The notes under the pieces were generated by a model that was given only the letters and a program-made list of their open reading frames with translations, had not been told where the DNA came from and did not search any database. A stretch of DNA of 64,000 bases from Siphonodentalium dalli. Taxonomy: Eukaryota; Mollusca; Scaphopoda; Gadilida; Siphonodentaliidae. This document shows, one piece after another, positions 11,042 through 22,119 of the stretch. The position numbers and the translations under genes are program-made. The stretch covers positions 134,619,282 through 134,683,281 of the forward strand of contig CP136062.1 in the NCBI GenBank assembly GCA_032622095.1, written 5' to 3'. The stretch's first letter is position 1. Every line of letters begins with the position of its first letter.

Positions 11042-11783
11042 TTATAGTTTATGTTTTCGGGTCTCGTGGGTCTTTAATCCACCTCGATGGGAATAGCTCT
11101 TTCCACAGCGGTCACAAACATACTTCCTGGGGGAAGTGTGGACGTGCCTGTGTTCTTTCGTATACTTTTGTGACTTAAACAATTTGCCACAGATATCACA
11201 CGGCACATCTGGTAAATTTCCGCGAGTAGTTTTGTGGAAGGCGAAGTTTGATTCTGATGCGAATGTAGAGCCACACTTGCATTTATGGGGCCTCACACCC
11301 ATGTGGGCATTCACGTGATCCGAGAATTTATGCACATAATTGAACCCTTTGCTGCAGACATCGCACTTAAACTTGAATGTGCCCGAATGTTCATTAATAT
11401 GCTCCCTAAGTCCCGCCTTAGTTTTATACTCTTTGCTACAATCCGGCTCATCGCATTTATGGCTTTTCCCCGCGTGTTCAGCGTCATTGTGTTGCTTTAG
11501 GTCGAAGGCATCGTGGAACCTGCGTGTGCAGCAGCTGCAACTTAACATTTTAGTTCTATCGTGTGTCATTTGATGGCGTTTTAAGGCCCATTTCCTTGAT
11601 AGTTTTATTTTGCATTCAGTACATTCGTAATGGACCCCGCCTGGTGTCAGAGCGATGGCGTCACCCGTCTCATCACTAACATTATCACTAGTATCTTCTA
11701 CTGGGCCGTCGTCTCTGGGCGTGGGACCACTATCTTCTTGTTCCGAATCTTCCATTGGCTCACAGCCCAGTTCTTCCAAATCA
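11042..11783 (-). CDS. C2H2 zinc-finger protein, terminal exon with seven fingers
   Basis: This exon encodes about 245 residues ending in TAA at 11044-11042. An acidic, Ser/Thr-rich N-terminal stretch (residues 1-48) precedes seven C2H2 fingers. Cys/His positions are 53/56/69/73, 81/84/97/102, 109/114/127/131, 139/142/155/159, 167/169/182, 194/197/210/214 and 222/225/238/243. Finger 5 is degenerate: only one residue separates its cysteines and the second His is missing. Linkers are not of the TGEKP type. Proteins of this class bind DNA or RNA in the nucleus; a specific target cannot be inferred. On the minus strand a pyrimidine-rich tract ending TTGTCAG lies just upstream, so the exon most likely starts at 11783 and an ATG-bearing exon lies at higher coordinates; the first in-frame ATG here is codon 9. 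The frame has no stop, unlike everything around it. It sits between two long inverted repeats, so it may be transposon-borne. Confidence 0.85.
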
Positions 11784-12053
11784 CTGACAATAGAAATAAC
11801 AGAAGTTATAGAACACCGAGAGAAATCGGGATGAGGCTAGCTGCAGTCGTGGTGAACCTGATCCCGAATAAATCAAGATAAAATCTTACATTTACATATA
11901 GAGTCGGACCCTCCCCCAACTATTTCCTTGATAAGATTACATCACATGGAACCAAACTGACAAACTGGTAAATATTTGCGCCAACAATTGTGTTTGCAAT
12001 TCTGAATTTCAATCATGATTTGTAAGATAAATTTGTTATTTACCACTATGTGT

Positions 12054-12787
12054 CATTCACGATAATGTATTAACTACCATTAAGGATTAATTCTGTTTCT
12101 AACGGGCATTTCGTCTCGTCATCTATGGCTCGACCAATACTTATCAGAAACAAAAGATCGCCTCAATACATGATAGTGTATGGACATACAATGGTAATAA
12201 CACATATTCACCAAGTTGCGCAAGTCTGAGGGCACGATCGGTGGATAAATGGATACGTATCTGATAATCTGAGAACTGTCATATTGTCGATCCGATGGAT
12301 GGAGTTGTCATTTCCCGATAAATGCGTTGTCAATTTTTTCATCAAAAATGAATTTTGAAAAGTGACAAATATGCTTTTGTTTTGTTTTGAGAGCAATATG
12401 GTTGCATTTATTATAGCTCAAAGTGGTGGAAGTCACCACGGGACCGGTTTGACACTCCTCATTGTTGCGAGAGATGCAAATACAGACAGAAAATAGGCGA
12501 CGGTTGACACATAAATCAATAGGAAAATCGGCGATTGCGATTTTGTATCGTTAGGTTCATATGATTTCAAACTTCAGATTCCGATGGGAATTTGACGAAT
12601 GATTTCTATGACATTCGTTTTACTAGAATAAATTGGTCGGAGCTAAGAAAAAATTCTACTTATCTTCTTGAGTATGACATTTCGTCTGCTTGGTATATAA
12701 AAAACGAAATCTCCACCGGGAACCGGACGCGTTTCCACCGGGAACCGGAATTATCTCCGATCTTTGGAAATTCGATTACTGAGTGTG
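12054..12787 (-). repeat. Right terminal inverted repeat (734 bp)
   Basis: Reverse complement of 8842-9570 with scattered substitutions and small indels. Its outer edge GAGTGTG is followed at once by ATGCT. If the zinc-finger gene starts here, transcription would run inward (minus strand) from this arm; the inward donor-like site reads ATAAGT instead of GTAAGT. Confidence 0.85.
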
Positions 12788-12792
12788 ATGCT
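12788..12792 (+). repeat. Right target-site duplication ATGCT
   Basis: Exact partner of 8837-8841. Confidence 0.7.
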
Positions 12793-15434
12793 ATAACGTC
12801 TGAAGTATACGCAGTTGTAAATAAATAAATACTTCTGTATTGGTGGGACGGATTAAACGCGATAAACAAAATGATAATCGCTCCGACCTGACAAAGTGAG
12901 CCACTACTTATATTACATGTGTAAGAATCATGTTTTGTGATGCCATTTGGATATACAATTTATGAGAATACGTGTAACACTTTGAGAGCAAGAGTATTCT
13001 CTATTCCCACCAAATATCCACAGAGCGTTTCACATCACTTTAACCCGGACAACGCCGGGTAACCCTGCCAGTGTTATTAATACAAAAATAGTTCAACGAA
13101 ATATCGCCGTATTATCACTTGATATCTGAGCGTTGATGGCTAGGTTCCTCGACTCGAATCAAATTGTTTTTACTCCGAAGCCGAAGAAGTAGTAATTTAG
13201 GGGTGACTAATCGGATTGAGTACCTTTAATAAGAATTTCCAATAACTATTAATATTGCAAGTGTTCGAAGTCCTATATAGTATATCTGATTTAAATTTTA
13301 ATTCCCCCACACAAATTCTAAATCAGATAGACACCAATTCGCTGACGTCCGCCTTGTTTTGTTTTTGTATTCTATTGTAGTTGTATTGTAGAGGCATGTA
13401 TATGTGATTCCCATGCCTCAATCAATTCATGCATTCTTTTGCCGTCCAAAATTATCCCACCACTCTGACTTTGATAATCAACTTGAACTTGAAAGACGCT
13501 GGACGCCATGATTTTGTGAAATAAAACATGTGATCGCCACATGATCATATTAATATTTGAATCTGATTGGCTACTTTGCATAAATCCCACGTCTCGATAG
13601 CAGAGAATCAAAATTATTTGATACCATGCGGGGCCGATCTTACTACAACATGTCGTGCGATTTTCCACCGAACATGTCTCCTAAGATTTGGCCCGAAACC
13701 GGTTCCCGATATAATTTGTCGAAAATGATATTTTATATCGCATCGTGCGCGGCGCTCTTTAGAAAATACAGACTGTGCATGTATAGTTGTTTTTCCCATG
13801 TAATGTGGTCCAGGCATTCATGCATACTGTATAAGTAAAGCCGCCAGACGACTATCTACATCGCGGTTCCTGGGACCAAAACCATACCAATGCATAATCA
13901 ATTCCCCAAGAGATCCTCAGTTCCATAGCAATTCCGTATCATGTCCAGATTTTGTAAATTTATTCTGTAATTAGGGTATGGAAGAAAATAGAATGACACG
14001 GACAGAATGTAATACAATCGCGGCCATGAAATGGCTGTCAAAACGGCCGCAACTCAAAGACATGCCACGACGAAACAACACACTGGACAACAATATGGGA
14101 GTGCACTGTCTATGGATAATATACAAGTCCGTTGTTCGATAACTTTAAAGGTACATATATCACTAAAATATATCAATCTCAATAATATATCGGTCGCTGC
14201 AACCCAAGGCACACACAATGATTTACGTCCTTAAAGTTTGGGTTTTCTGCTTTGCATACCTCCAACATTTGGGGGGGGATTAATGTTGGTTAAGCAACAG
14301 ACGAAGTTATGTTTCACCCCACAGTGTTACATTTCCTGGTCTATTCGATACATTAGCACCCATATCACCAATTCAAAGAGATTTGTTTTGTTCAGATTCC
14401 TTCAGTCCGTATATTACAAATCGACAATGCTATCACGCAATGTCCATTATTAGTTTGCAGTATATTTTTGTTTGAACATATCTTACCAATATCCCAACAT
14501 ATTAGTTCTGAATATCAGGTGATCATCGTTTAAAGCTGTTATTTGAGAGTTGCCCATTCGCTCACTGCTGTTACTTGTGATTGTGTGAAAAAACAGCTAT
14601 TATACAGAAGGGATACACAAGTTGATGCGGTTGCAGAAAACGTAGTACATATCGGGTATATGTGCCTTTGGTGAATATAATCAAATATGATGTCCAGGTA
14701 TAATCAGCCTCTGTCACAGAGTTTGCAGGCAATTTTGGTCATGTTTATAATTTATTGAAGATAGTCGATTGGTACTCCTTAGTGTTTTGATAAATTGCGT
14801 TCATAGTATACCACCATTCAGTCTTGTGATAAAATCAAAATATTCGTGTTTCATCACTTGATCGGAGCAGTCTATACCATTGTGAGAAACGGACACTAGG
14901 AACTACACATTTTGCCCAGTAATGTATGCTTATCTATCATATCGTTCTATAGCAGTGCATTTTGAGAGCTGTTGTATATTATACAAATAAATGATGATCT
15001 GCCACATTCGTGGGGCTGCTCTGAGTACATATACTTCTGTTTCTAGAAATGGTCACATATATAATTAATAATTACCTGTTAATTCCAATGCAACTGTTTA
15101 ATAACAAATCTATTACTCGATTGTAGAGGAAACAGCATAACTAAAATCGTGTTGTTTCTTGACTTATGGGTGCAAATATCCAGATTTAATCGCTGTGTGA
15201 CACCCTACTCTCACTTGCTCTCTCCCGAGATACATTATAGAGATAATTCGTGTCTCTGGTTACTAGTTTCTCTTATACTCTTAGTATAAGAGTTTCTCTT
15301 ATCATAATTGGAGTGCTTGTGTGACTAGCCTATAGGACTAGCTAATCATTCATTCGATTTTGACAACTTTGGCGGCCATTTTGGGACAGGCATTCTACAT
15401 TTAGGTCCGAATCGGCATCTCCAGTTTAGACCTA
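12793..15434. other. No gene seen
   Basis: AT-rich with only short frames (longest about 98 codons at 13372-13668, no motif). Small palindromic word CTTATACTC/..TATAAG near 15272-15292. A G-run of eight lies near 14271. Confidence 0.45.
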
Positions 15435-17277
15435 GTTTAAACTACCAGTTTAAACTGGGTTTTAGTTGTAAAACCAAGTTTTTCTCCACCGCTGGGACGA
15501 CATAGATTTGGTTGATGGCGTTACCTGTGGGCCACACTTGTCCAATTGCAAGGATAGGAGGTTTGTCTGTTTATTATCGCTACTTGTCAATGCATTGTCC
15601 GGTCACGCGACCTGTTGTAGCTATATAATCTCCTAATCAGGGGAATAACCCGTGCGCTTTGCGAAATCACGACGAATGCACGGTCTGTTATATAGCGGTT
15701 AGATATTATCTAATATCATGGACGAACATGACTTTTGGAACTCAAAACTATCTCTTGAGGGCATGAGTGGGGCCCCGCCACAAATACCCCATAGAAACAC
15801 CACCACCCGGGGGTACAATCCGGACGGGTGAAAACGGGGTATGGACCATTTTTGAGAACGGGAAGGATTTCGGCGAATTTGACGCCATGAATGGGTGGCT
15901 CGCCCAAAATACCCGATAGAAACATCACCCCTCACCCGGGATAACAGGGGTATGGACCATTTTCGAGAACGGGAAGGATTTCGGCGAATTTGACGGCATG
16001 AATGGGTGGCTCGCCCAAAATACCCGATAGAAACATCACCCCTCACCCCGGGATAACAGGGGTATGGACCATTTTCGAGAACGGTAAGGATTTAGGCTAA
16101 TTAATTTGGCAAAAGGAGTGGGTGGCACGATCAAAATACACCATAGAACCACCCCTACCCACCCCTCACTGGGGGGGGGGGTGCCACCCGAGGAGGTGGA
16201 AATTGGGTACGCCCAAATACCGAATAGAAAAACCTCAACCCTCACCCCCGGGGAAGGGTACCTCAAATAACCCATATAAACACCCCTCACATCCGGGCGG
16301 GGTGGGGTGGGTTACCACCCGAGGGGTGCAGATGGGATATGAACAGTTCGAGAACGGTAAGGATTTCGGTCAATTTGACGACAGGGGTGTGTGGCCCGCT
16401 CCAAATATTCCATATAGACACCATACCCTCATCCCTGGAGGGCACCCACACTGCTGACGTCAAATTGACCGAAATCCTTACCGTTCTCGAAAATGGTCCA
16501 TACCCCATTTTCACCTCCTGGGGTGGTTCCCCCGGCGTTCAGGGGTGGGCTGTTTCTATGGGACATTTGAGCGGGCCATCCACCCATGCCGTCAATTGGC
16601 CGAAATCCTTACCAGTCTCGAAAGTGGTCAATATCACACGTTCACCCCTCGGTGCTACCCCCCCCCCCCCCAGATGTGAGGGGTGGGGTGTTTCTATGGG
16701 TTATTTGGGGCGAGCCACCCACCCATACCATCAAATTGGCCGAAATCCTTACAGTTCTCCAAAATAGTCCATACTCCACCCCCTCAGTGTGGCCGTTACC
16801 CTCCCCTGGGTGAAGGCTCGGTGTCTTTGATGGGTATTTGGGCGGGCCACCAACCCATGCGTCAAATTGACCGAAAGAGACCTTTTTGTGAATAAGGAAT
16901 CAGTTTCAAAAGTCATGTTCGTGTCTAACGTGTCAATCTGATCAGTCCGATCCCGCCATGCTCTCAGCCGCCAAACCGACATCCGAACGAGCGAATTGCA
17001 AACAGACATATATAGCAAGAAATCATCCATCACACTGTCACATATTTTGTTAGAATTTATCTCATAAGTACCGACATCGCCTCCCCGAATTCCACTAAGA
17101 CTCTCCTGCATGTACATTGAGTGACAAACGCCCGCGCATAAACGCCTCCCCCAATTCAAAATAAACACTCCCATATACGCGAAGAAACAACATCAATACT
17201 GGGCGGAAAAAATCGGCCGAATAATTAAACCCAAAAAACTAGGTTTTAGTAAAACCTGGGGTAGGGTGGTTTAACTT
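15435..17277. mobile_element. Putative foldback element enclosing an inverted array of ~111-bp repeats
   Basis: Similar words in opposite orientation occur at the edges: 15435-15487 (TTTAAACTACC, GGGTTTTAG, AAAACCAAGTTTTT) and 17229-17277 (reading the other strand: GTTAAACCACC, AGGTTTTAC, AAAACCTAGTTTTTT). Between them sits the repeat array of 15760-16870. The outer match is imperfect and no clean target duplication was found, so the boundaries are tentative. Sequence between the array and the right edge (16880-17228) carries a 141-codon minus-strand frame with no motif that overlaps the array and is not called. Confidence 0.45.
15760..16870. repeat. Tandem repeat, ~111-bp unit, orientation inverts near 16445
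   Basis: Forward units with 'tatggaccattttcgagaac', 'aaggatttcgg', 'tttgacggcatgaatgggtgg' begin near 15841, 15952 and 16064 (offsets 111 and 112). After about 16445 the same words appear in reverse complement ('gtcaaattgaccgaaatcc', 'ccgttctcgaaaatggtcc') through about 16870. The unit is clearly homologous to the ~139-bp unit of the large array at 47.5-53.4 kb. Open frames here are repeat artefacts. Confidence 0.9.
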
Positions 17278-17285
17278 TGATGTTT

Positions 17286-17751
17286 TTTCAAAGTATATTT
17301 AAAGGTATATTTTCGAGACGAGTCGTATGGTACGTATAAATCATATACTGATGATTATATAGCCAATTCACCACTAACAATTAGTAATATTACCATATCT
17401 TTATCACGTCAATAAAACCTAGTTTCAATTGAGATCGAATTCCACAAACTTAAACTATAATAATTTCCTATTTCTATATTTCGCTGCAATTTTTATTCCG
17501 CTATTTCGATGTATTTCCTATTTCGCTTTTCCATTGTATTTCATATTTCGATAATTCGCTATATTTGACATATTATGGGAAATGGGATTATATGATATCC
17601 AATATTCTAAAATTCAATCGAACATCTCGTGCCACCTGTGGTATCGATTACATGCCAATTGCCATGTGATCGTGAATCCCGATTACATATTGTTTGCTAG
17701 ATAATCCTTGGCGTATTGGCTGCGAAATCCGATACTAGAGTGGCCGAAATC
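17286..17751. other. No gene seen; AT-rich with ATTTCG words
   Basis: Around 17465-17575 short words such as TATTTCG, CTATTTC and TTTCGCT recur irregularly, a weak low-complexity pattern. Nothing else is recognised. Confidence 0.45.
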
Positions 17752-17875
17752 GTTATGTTGGGATATCAGATTTTATGAAACTCCTTTCATAAATTTGATT
17801 CACAACTCGTCTACTACTCGATGTGAATCAAATTTATCAGACTCGTTTCATAAAATCGTACATCCCAACATAACT
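17752..17875. mobile_element. Foldback MITE with ~55-bp arms
   Basis: GTTATGTTGGGAT at 17752 pairs with ATCCCAACATAAC ending near 17874. GATTTTATGAAAC pairs with GTTTCATAAAATC, and ATAAATTTGATTCACA pairs with TGTGAATCAAATTTAT around a short centre near 17815. The compact symmetric form is typical of a MITE. The following word CGTTGGAGATCCTCTA recurs at 56689, just right of the large inverted array. Confidence 0.8.
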
Positions 17876-18096
17876 CGTTGGAGATCCTCTACTCGTATAT
17901 ATGGTAGCCAGCTAGGCGCGGACCGCCTCTCGGTAGGTGCACCGCGCCTCGAGCGAAGGCGCGCGGCGCCTCTCGCTGATTATCATCGCGCCGATCCGCG
18001 GAGCGGTCTTCGGACCTTCGTTCGTCGTCCGTTGCTTCTACTAATTACGTCCGCGCGTTCGGTTTGATTGAATTATCGAAACTAAATGTAGCTTTA

Positions 18097-18398
18097 ACCC
18101 TTTCAGTGCCAAGTCCGATGTTTGCATCAACCCATATTTCCTTGATCATTTTTCAAATTTACTGATTATAATAATGTGATACATTGATGGAATGAGCTCT
18201 TAGTTGTATACGTATACGTTTACATCGAGGTAGGTCGCTACTTTCACCCTTTCAGTGCCAAGTCCGATGTTTGTATCAACCCATATATATTTCCTTGATC
18301 ATTTTTCAAATTTATTGATTATAATAATGTGATACATTGATGGAGTGAGCTCTTAGTTGTATACGTATACGTTTACATCGAGGTAGGTCGCTACTTTC
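18097..18398 (+). repeat. Tandem duplication, 149-bp unit, two copies
   Basis: CCCTTTCAGTGCCAAGTCCG starts one unit at about 18098 and the next at about 18247; both run through GTATACGTATACGTTTACAT to GTCGCTACTTT. Copies differ by a handful of bases, including a short TA insertion in the second. Direct words ACATCAGAGGAT / ACACCAGAGGAT follow at 18402-18432. Confidence 0.9.
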
Positions 18399-20055
18399 TT
18401 ACATCAGAGGATACGTTCTTACACCAGAGGATGCAAAAAGGCAAATACGTACTTAGCGTGATTAGTTATATACCAGCTATAAAATACGATTTGTATAGGC
18501 ACATGCATGGTACACTTGAAGAGACACGGAAGTGACTGGAATTGGAATTCATTAGAATTTTTAAATTCTTCCGACTTGATCATCACTCTACATGCACATG
18601 TCTGATATGGCTATAATCCAATTCAAGGCAATCAGGGTTTACTAATGTAACTCTGCGCTTTATTTTCTATGTCAAGAAATATACCTAAATCGAGAGCGTT
18701 TCACCACACGGATAAAGACAATAAAGAGCGTTGTGTGATATTTTTTTTCGAAATAACCAACATTGGTTTCAGTCCGATATAACAATGTATAAGGCAATCA
18801 GGCTTCTCTTATCAGTTGCAGTATATCTTATTATCTCTGTTACTAGTAGTGTTAGCACAACAAAAAGAGTTATCAATAAAGAGTGTTTTGTCATATATAA
18901 AATTGATATGTATTAACCATCAACCTTCAGTGCGGTGTAACATAGTGCATGATTTTGGTCTCTTTCTTGTATCTGAATAATTGCCTTTGATGCGATGCGA
19001 TGTGTGATTTAAAATGAGATATTGGCATAGTGTGCCATCGCCTTAGTACTATCTTATCATGGGAAATAAAATATGCTGCCAAAATTAAATAAATCCTTCA
19101 TAGTCATGTCAAGTCTGTATAATAAACTATAATTATGTACTTTCTGTGTCCAATTACTCAACATATATCATGAACCGAGGGTTTTTATAAATAACAGTGT
19201 ATGTATGAAACATTCAATAACGTATATATATTTTTTTATTTTTTTTAAAACTAGTAATGGCTGCGCTGGTATTTGCTAAATAACATTAATAGCTAAATTG
19301 TTGATAGTCGATTTGCAACAGCTAAAACAAACAGTATTAACTTATTTGTATTGTGCTTCTGAATGCTTCATACACATTATAGCGTTTCTTGCATATGTTC
19401 AGATTATCCGAACACCGCAATAATGACAACTTTAAAACTGATTAATGGTATCTTTTCGTAACAGCATCAGTTTTCCGTAACATCGCATAGCAGTTAATCA
19501 TTATCCATCAGCACCATATCACATTAGCAGGACAACTTGACTAGGGTGTGTTCCTAAATTTCCACCGCGGATCGATTCGGTCATGCGTTGATGGTTCTTC
19601 GTCAGTTCGCGTCAATTGATTTATCAAGACGGGTCAAACGTGCTTAAAGTGACTGTTAACGTGTGTCTCTCAATGCATGTATGTATAATCGAGTTTGGTC
19701 ACTATGTTCTGACATCTGATGATATAACAGGCCGTTAAATACACAGCTGGATTAAACTTTTATACCAGCTATAAATATCAACTGTATTGATATAGTATAC
19801 ACGTGCATGGCAAACACAAGTATTCAGATTATAGTCTTATAAATCATTATTACAATAACAAATGTAACATTTTTTACCTATATCGTTTATTCTGTAAACA
19901 ATCTTGGTACTAAGAACAAATTATCTTGAGCCATATGTACAAGCCAAATGTAGTGAAATTAGCCGCATTTTTCAAAACACAATGCGAGAAAACATTGCGA
20001 AATGCTCAACTTCATACTAATCATATTAAATATAGTAATTAAATCATGTGCCCAA
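18399..20055. other. No gene seen; carries two short family-core words
   Basis: AT-rich. AATAAAGAGCGTT occurs at about 18719-18732 and AATAAAGAGTGTTTT at about 18876-18890, the second preceded by GTGTTAG as in the family A/B core. No coding signal. Confidence 0.45.
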
Positions 20056-20184
20056 ACGTCTTCGACGACGTTCCGAAACATCCAAATGCTTGGTCTGAAA
20101 TAACAATTGCCGAAACCCCAGGTGCCGAAACATCCTGAAAACTAGGTGCCGAAACGTCCATGTGCCGAAATGTCCTGCACCCGG
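20056..20184 (+). repeat. Short minisatellite of (G)TGCCGAAACGTCC words
   Basis: The word TGCCGAAAC(G/A)TCC and variants (TTCCGAAACATCC, GTGCCGAAACATCC, GTGCCGAAACGTCC, GTGCCGAAATGTCC) recur about five times with irregular spacing of about 15-30 bp. No coding frame. Confidence 0.8.
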
Positions 20185-21548
20185 AAAAGTTACACCATGA
20201 CGTTGTTCATCAATATTCGTTGAATGAAATCATACGAATGTAATGAACATTATGGAATTGACATGTCTTCTCCATATATATAGTATATCAGTCGCATCGC
20301 TCACCAAGCGTCAACAAATATATTGGTTAAATTCCGTAAAAATTTTCACGCTCCCCACTCGGCATGCATGGTATAATTATTTTCACTTTGGTGTTGGTAT
20401 AGTTTATACTACGTGTAGCAGACAATAAAGACTACTCGGAAATACGTTTGGTCTAATTTATAATCTAAATTATAATTGGGATCCATTCTTTCGATGAACC
20501 GTTGTGGACGAAGTGTAATTATTGATAATCAATATAGGTTATGTGAATCCGATTTGGTCTTAGGCACGTACCGACATGATGTGGGTTGTCACACTCCGAA
20601 CGAGGACCATAATTTGCATAGTTAGAAATTTCATGACTCAAATTTCAATAGTTGGAAATTAAAAGTAACAAGTGAATCGAATGATCTAAGTGTTTCAATT
20701 TCCGACTTCAAGTTCAGACTTCTATGTTTTACCGAACATTGCGTCATGGTCACTAGTCTATTAGTAATGCCAAACCTCCATATCTTTCTGATAACAGCTT
20801 TAACGATATAACATTCAGCATGCATAATTGTTACCATCATATATTGTTACTTCTTGGAATTTGAATACGTGTAACTCGTATTCGCTCATCAGCCATATTC
20901 TGATTAATAGCATGTATAATGTGCATGTTCTGCACGCAGACTGTGACGCAGTATACTCGAGACATAACATATGGATCAATGCTATGTCATGATTGTCATT
21001 CGTGTCTTTATTTACACAGTCCATGCTCTTAAACAGATTGTATGGAAACCCAAATTATGAAGCCAATATTGAAATATTGCATTACTCAAAACCAAATGCT
21101 ATATAGTTGGATATTTGATTAGACAAAAATCCTATATATTTGGAAATGTTATTAGACCAAATTCTGCGTAGTTGGAAATTGTATGGTCTCACCCACGGTT
21201 GGATCCCTTTGGAACGTCCCTATTTGGCGGGAATACCAGGTAATATATAAACCAATTTTGATTTAAAAAACAAAAGCCAGTTACCCCAATGTGAGTGGTT
21301 TAGCTTTGTTATTTAATTACGCTAACGTATGGACATATTACCATATTTATTCTTGTCGACCACGTCCATCGATAACTTATATAGTGCGTAGAAATAACCA
21401 CACGGAACATGGTGCTGTTATCCCTTACACGAACAAGTACCCTTATGATTTTTGCGATGCTTGATTAATCTGCAAGGCCAGTGTCTAGTTGAAACATTCA
21501 AAAACATATATTCTTGAACTTTATTAACGCATGCCATACTACTAGTGT
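20185..21548. other. No gene seen
   Basis: AT-rich, scattered short frames. Words such as 'atagttggaaatt' recur near 20622, 20648, 21106 and 21168, weakly repetitive. Confidence 0.4.
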
Positions 21549-21815
21549 TCGCGCTGCCACTTGCCAAATTTGCTAATGGCAAAAATAATTCAAATTTGGC
21601 AAAAAATAATTTCATTTGGCAAATCACTTTTTAATTCCTCTAGAAAAATTTAAAACAATATTGGTCAATCAACACCATTCATTTCAGGAAACGTACAATA
21701 TAATTATATTAGTGGTGTTGTATATGGTTTACGAAAAGTGAACACCTCTATTAAGATGAAGTTAAGCTGATAGCATTAATATCGATTGGTGGTGGGATTT
21801 AGTGTGGAGGTGTTT

Positions 21816-21825
21816 ACATAGCAAA
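21816..21825 (+). repeat. Left target-site duplication of the SINE
   Basis: ACATAGCAAA precedes the SINE and recurs exactly at 22110-22119 after its A-rich tail. Confidence 0.9.
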
Positions 21826-21837
21826 CCGGGGCCCCGG

Positions 21838-21849
21838 TGGTCCAGTCGG
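21838..21849 (+). promoter_or_regulatory. Pol III A box of the SINE
   Basis: TGGTCCAGTCGG fits the A-box consensus TRGYNNARNGG. Confidence 0.75.
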
Positions 21850-21901
21850 TAGAGTTCCAGCTGCATTACGCCGCCACAGACCGTCCAGCGCCGACGAAGC
21901 T

Positions 21902-21913
21902 GGTTCTAACTCC
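21902..21913 (+). promoter_or_regulatory. Pol III B box of the SINE
   Basis: GGTTCTAACTCC fits GGTTCRANNCC at all but one fixed position. Confidence 0.75.
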
Positions 21914-22109
21914 GTCATATAGAGGGTGACCGGAATCGTGTACCTGGGCAAGGTTGTCAGTTGCTTTCCGGTGTCTGTGGTTTCTACACGCAGTGGAACG
22001 ATTTCCCGGTGAAATTAAGGCTCTGTGTGGTCTTTCCTCCACCCGTAAAATTGACAACGTCGTTTGTGGCCTAGCGCTAGAACGACTATTAACCCTAACA
22101 AACAAACAA

Positions 22110-22119
22110 ACATAGCAAA
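22110..22119 (+). repeat. Right target-site duplication of the SINE
   Basis: Exact copy of 21816-21825. Confidence 0.9.

Larger units (their letters stand above)
8842..12787. mobile_element. 3.95-kb element with ~730-bp terminal inverted repeats carrying a C2H2 zinc-finger exon
   Basis: The arms at 8842-9570 and 12054-12787 are reverse complements, roughly 95 percent alike by eye, and begin CACACTCAG. Both edges abut the direct repeat ATGCT. The 2.48-kb interior holds a foldback element (9686-9832), a low-confidence 123-residue frame (9917-10288), about 750 bp with nothing recognised (10289-11041), the zinc-finger exon on the minus strand (11042-11783) and 270 bp up to the right arm. No transposase is visible, so the unit is non-autonomous or cargo-bearing. 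The CAC terminus and 5-bp duplication recall Transib/RAG-type transposons, but the rest of the Transib consensus (CACWRTG) is not matched, so the class stays open. An inverted duplication unrelated to transposition is the alternative; the flanking ATGCT argues against it. Confidence 0.75.
21826..22109 (+). mobile_element. tRNA-derived SINE with intact A and B boxes
   Basis: A 284-bp retroposon. The 5' head has a tRNA-like RNA polymerase III promoter: A box TGGTCCAGTCGG at 21838-21849 and B box GGTTCTAACTCC at 21902-21913, 64 bp apart, which is somewhat longer than in a plain tRNA. A GC-richer body of about 160 bp follows, then a 3' tail CTAACAAACAAACAAAC. The element is flanked by an exact 10-bp direct repeat (21816-21825, 22110-22119), so it inserted by target-primed reverse transcription and fairly recently. 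Frames across it are not coding. Which central domain family the body belongs to is not determined. Confidence 0.92.

Noticed and set aside
8842-12787. Firm assignment to Transib or a RAG-type transposon
   Set aside because: The 5-bp duplication and CAC start fit, but the terminus CACACTC departs from CACWRTG and no transposase is present.
16749-17174. 141-codon minus-strand frame next to the 16-kb array
   Set aside because: Partly within the repeat array, no recognisable domain, low-quality composition.
21838-21913. Functional tRNA gene
   Set aside because: A and B boxes are present but the sequence does not fold as a tRNA, has a 160-bp body and an AAAC tail, and is bounded by a target duplication: it is a SINE.
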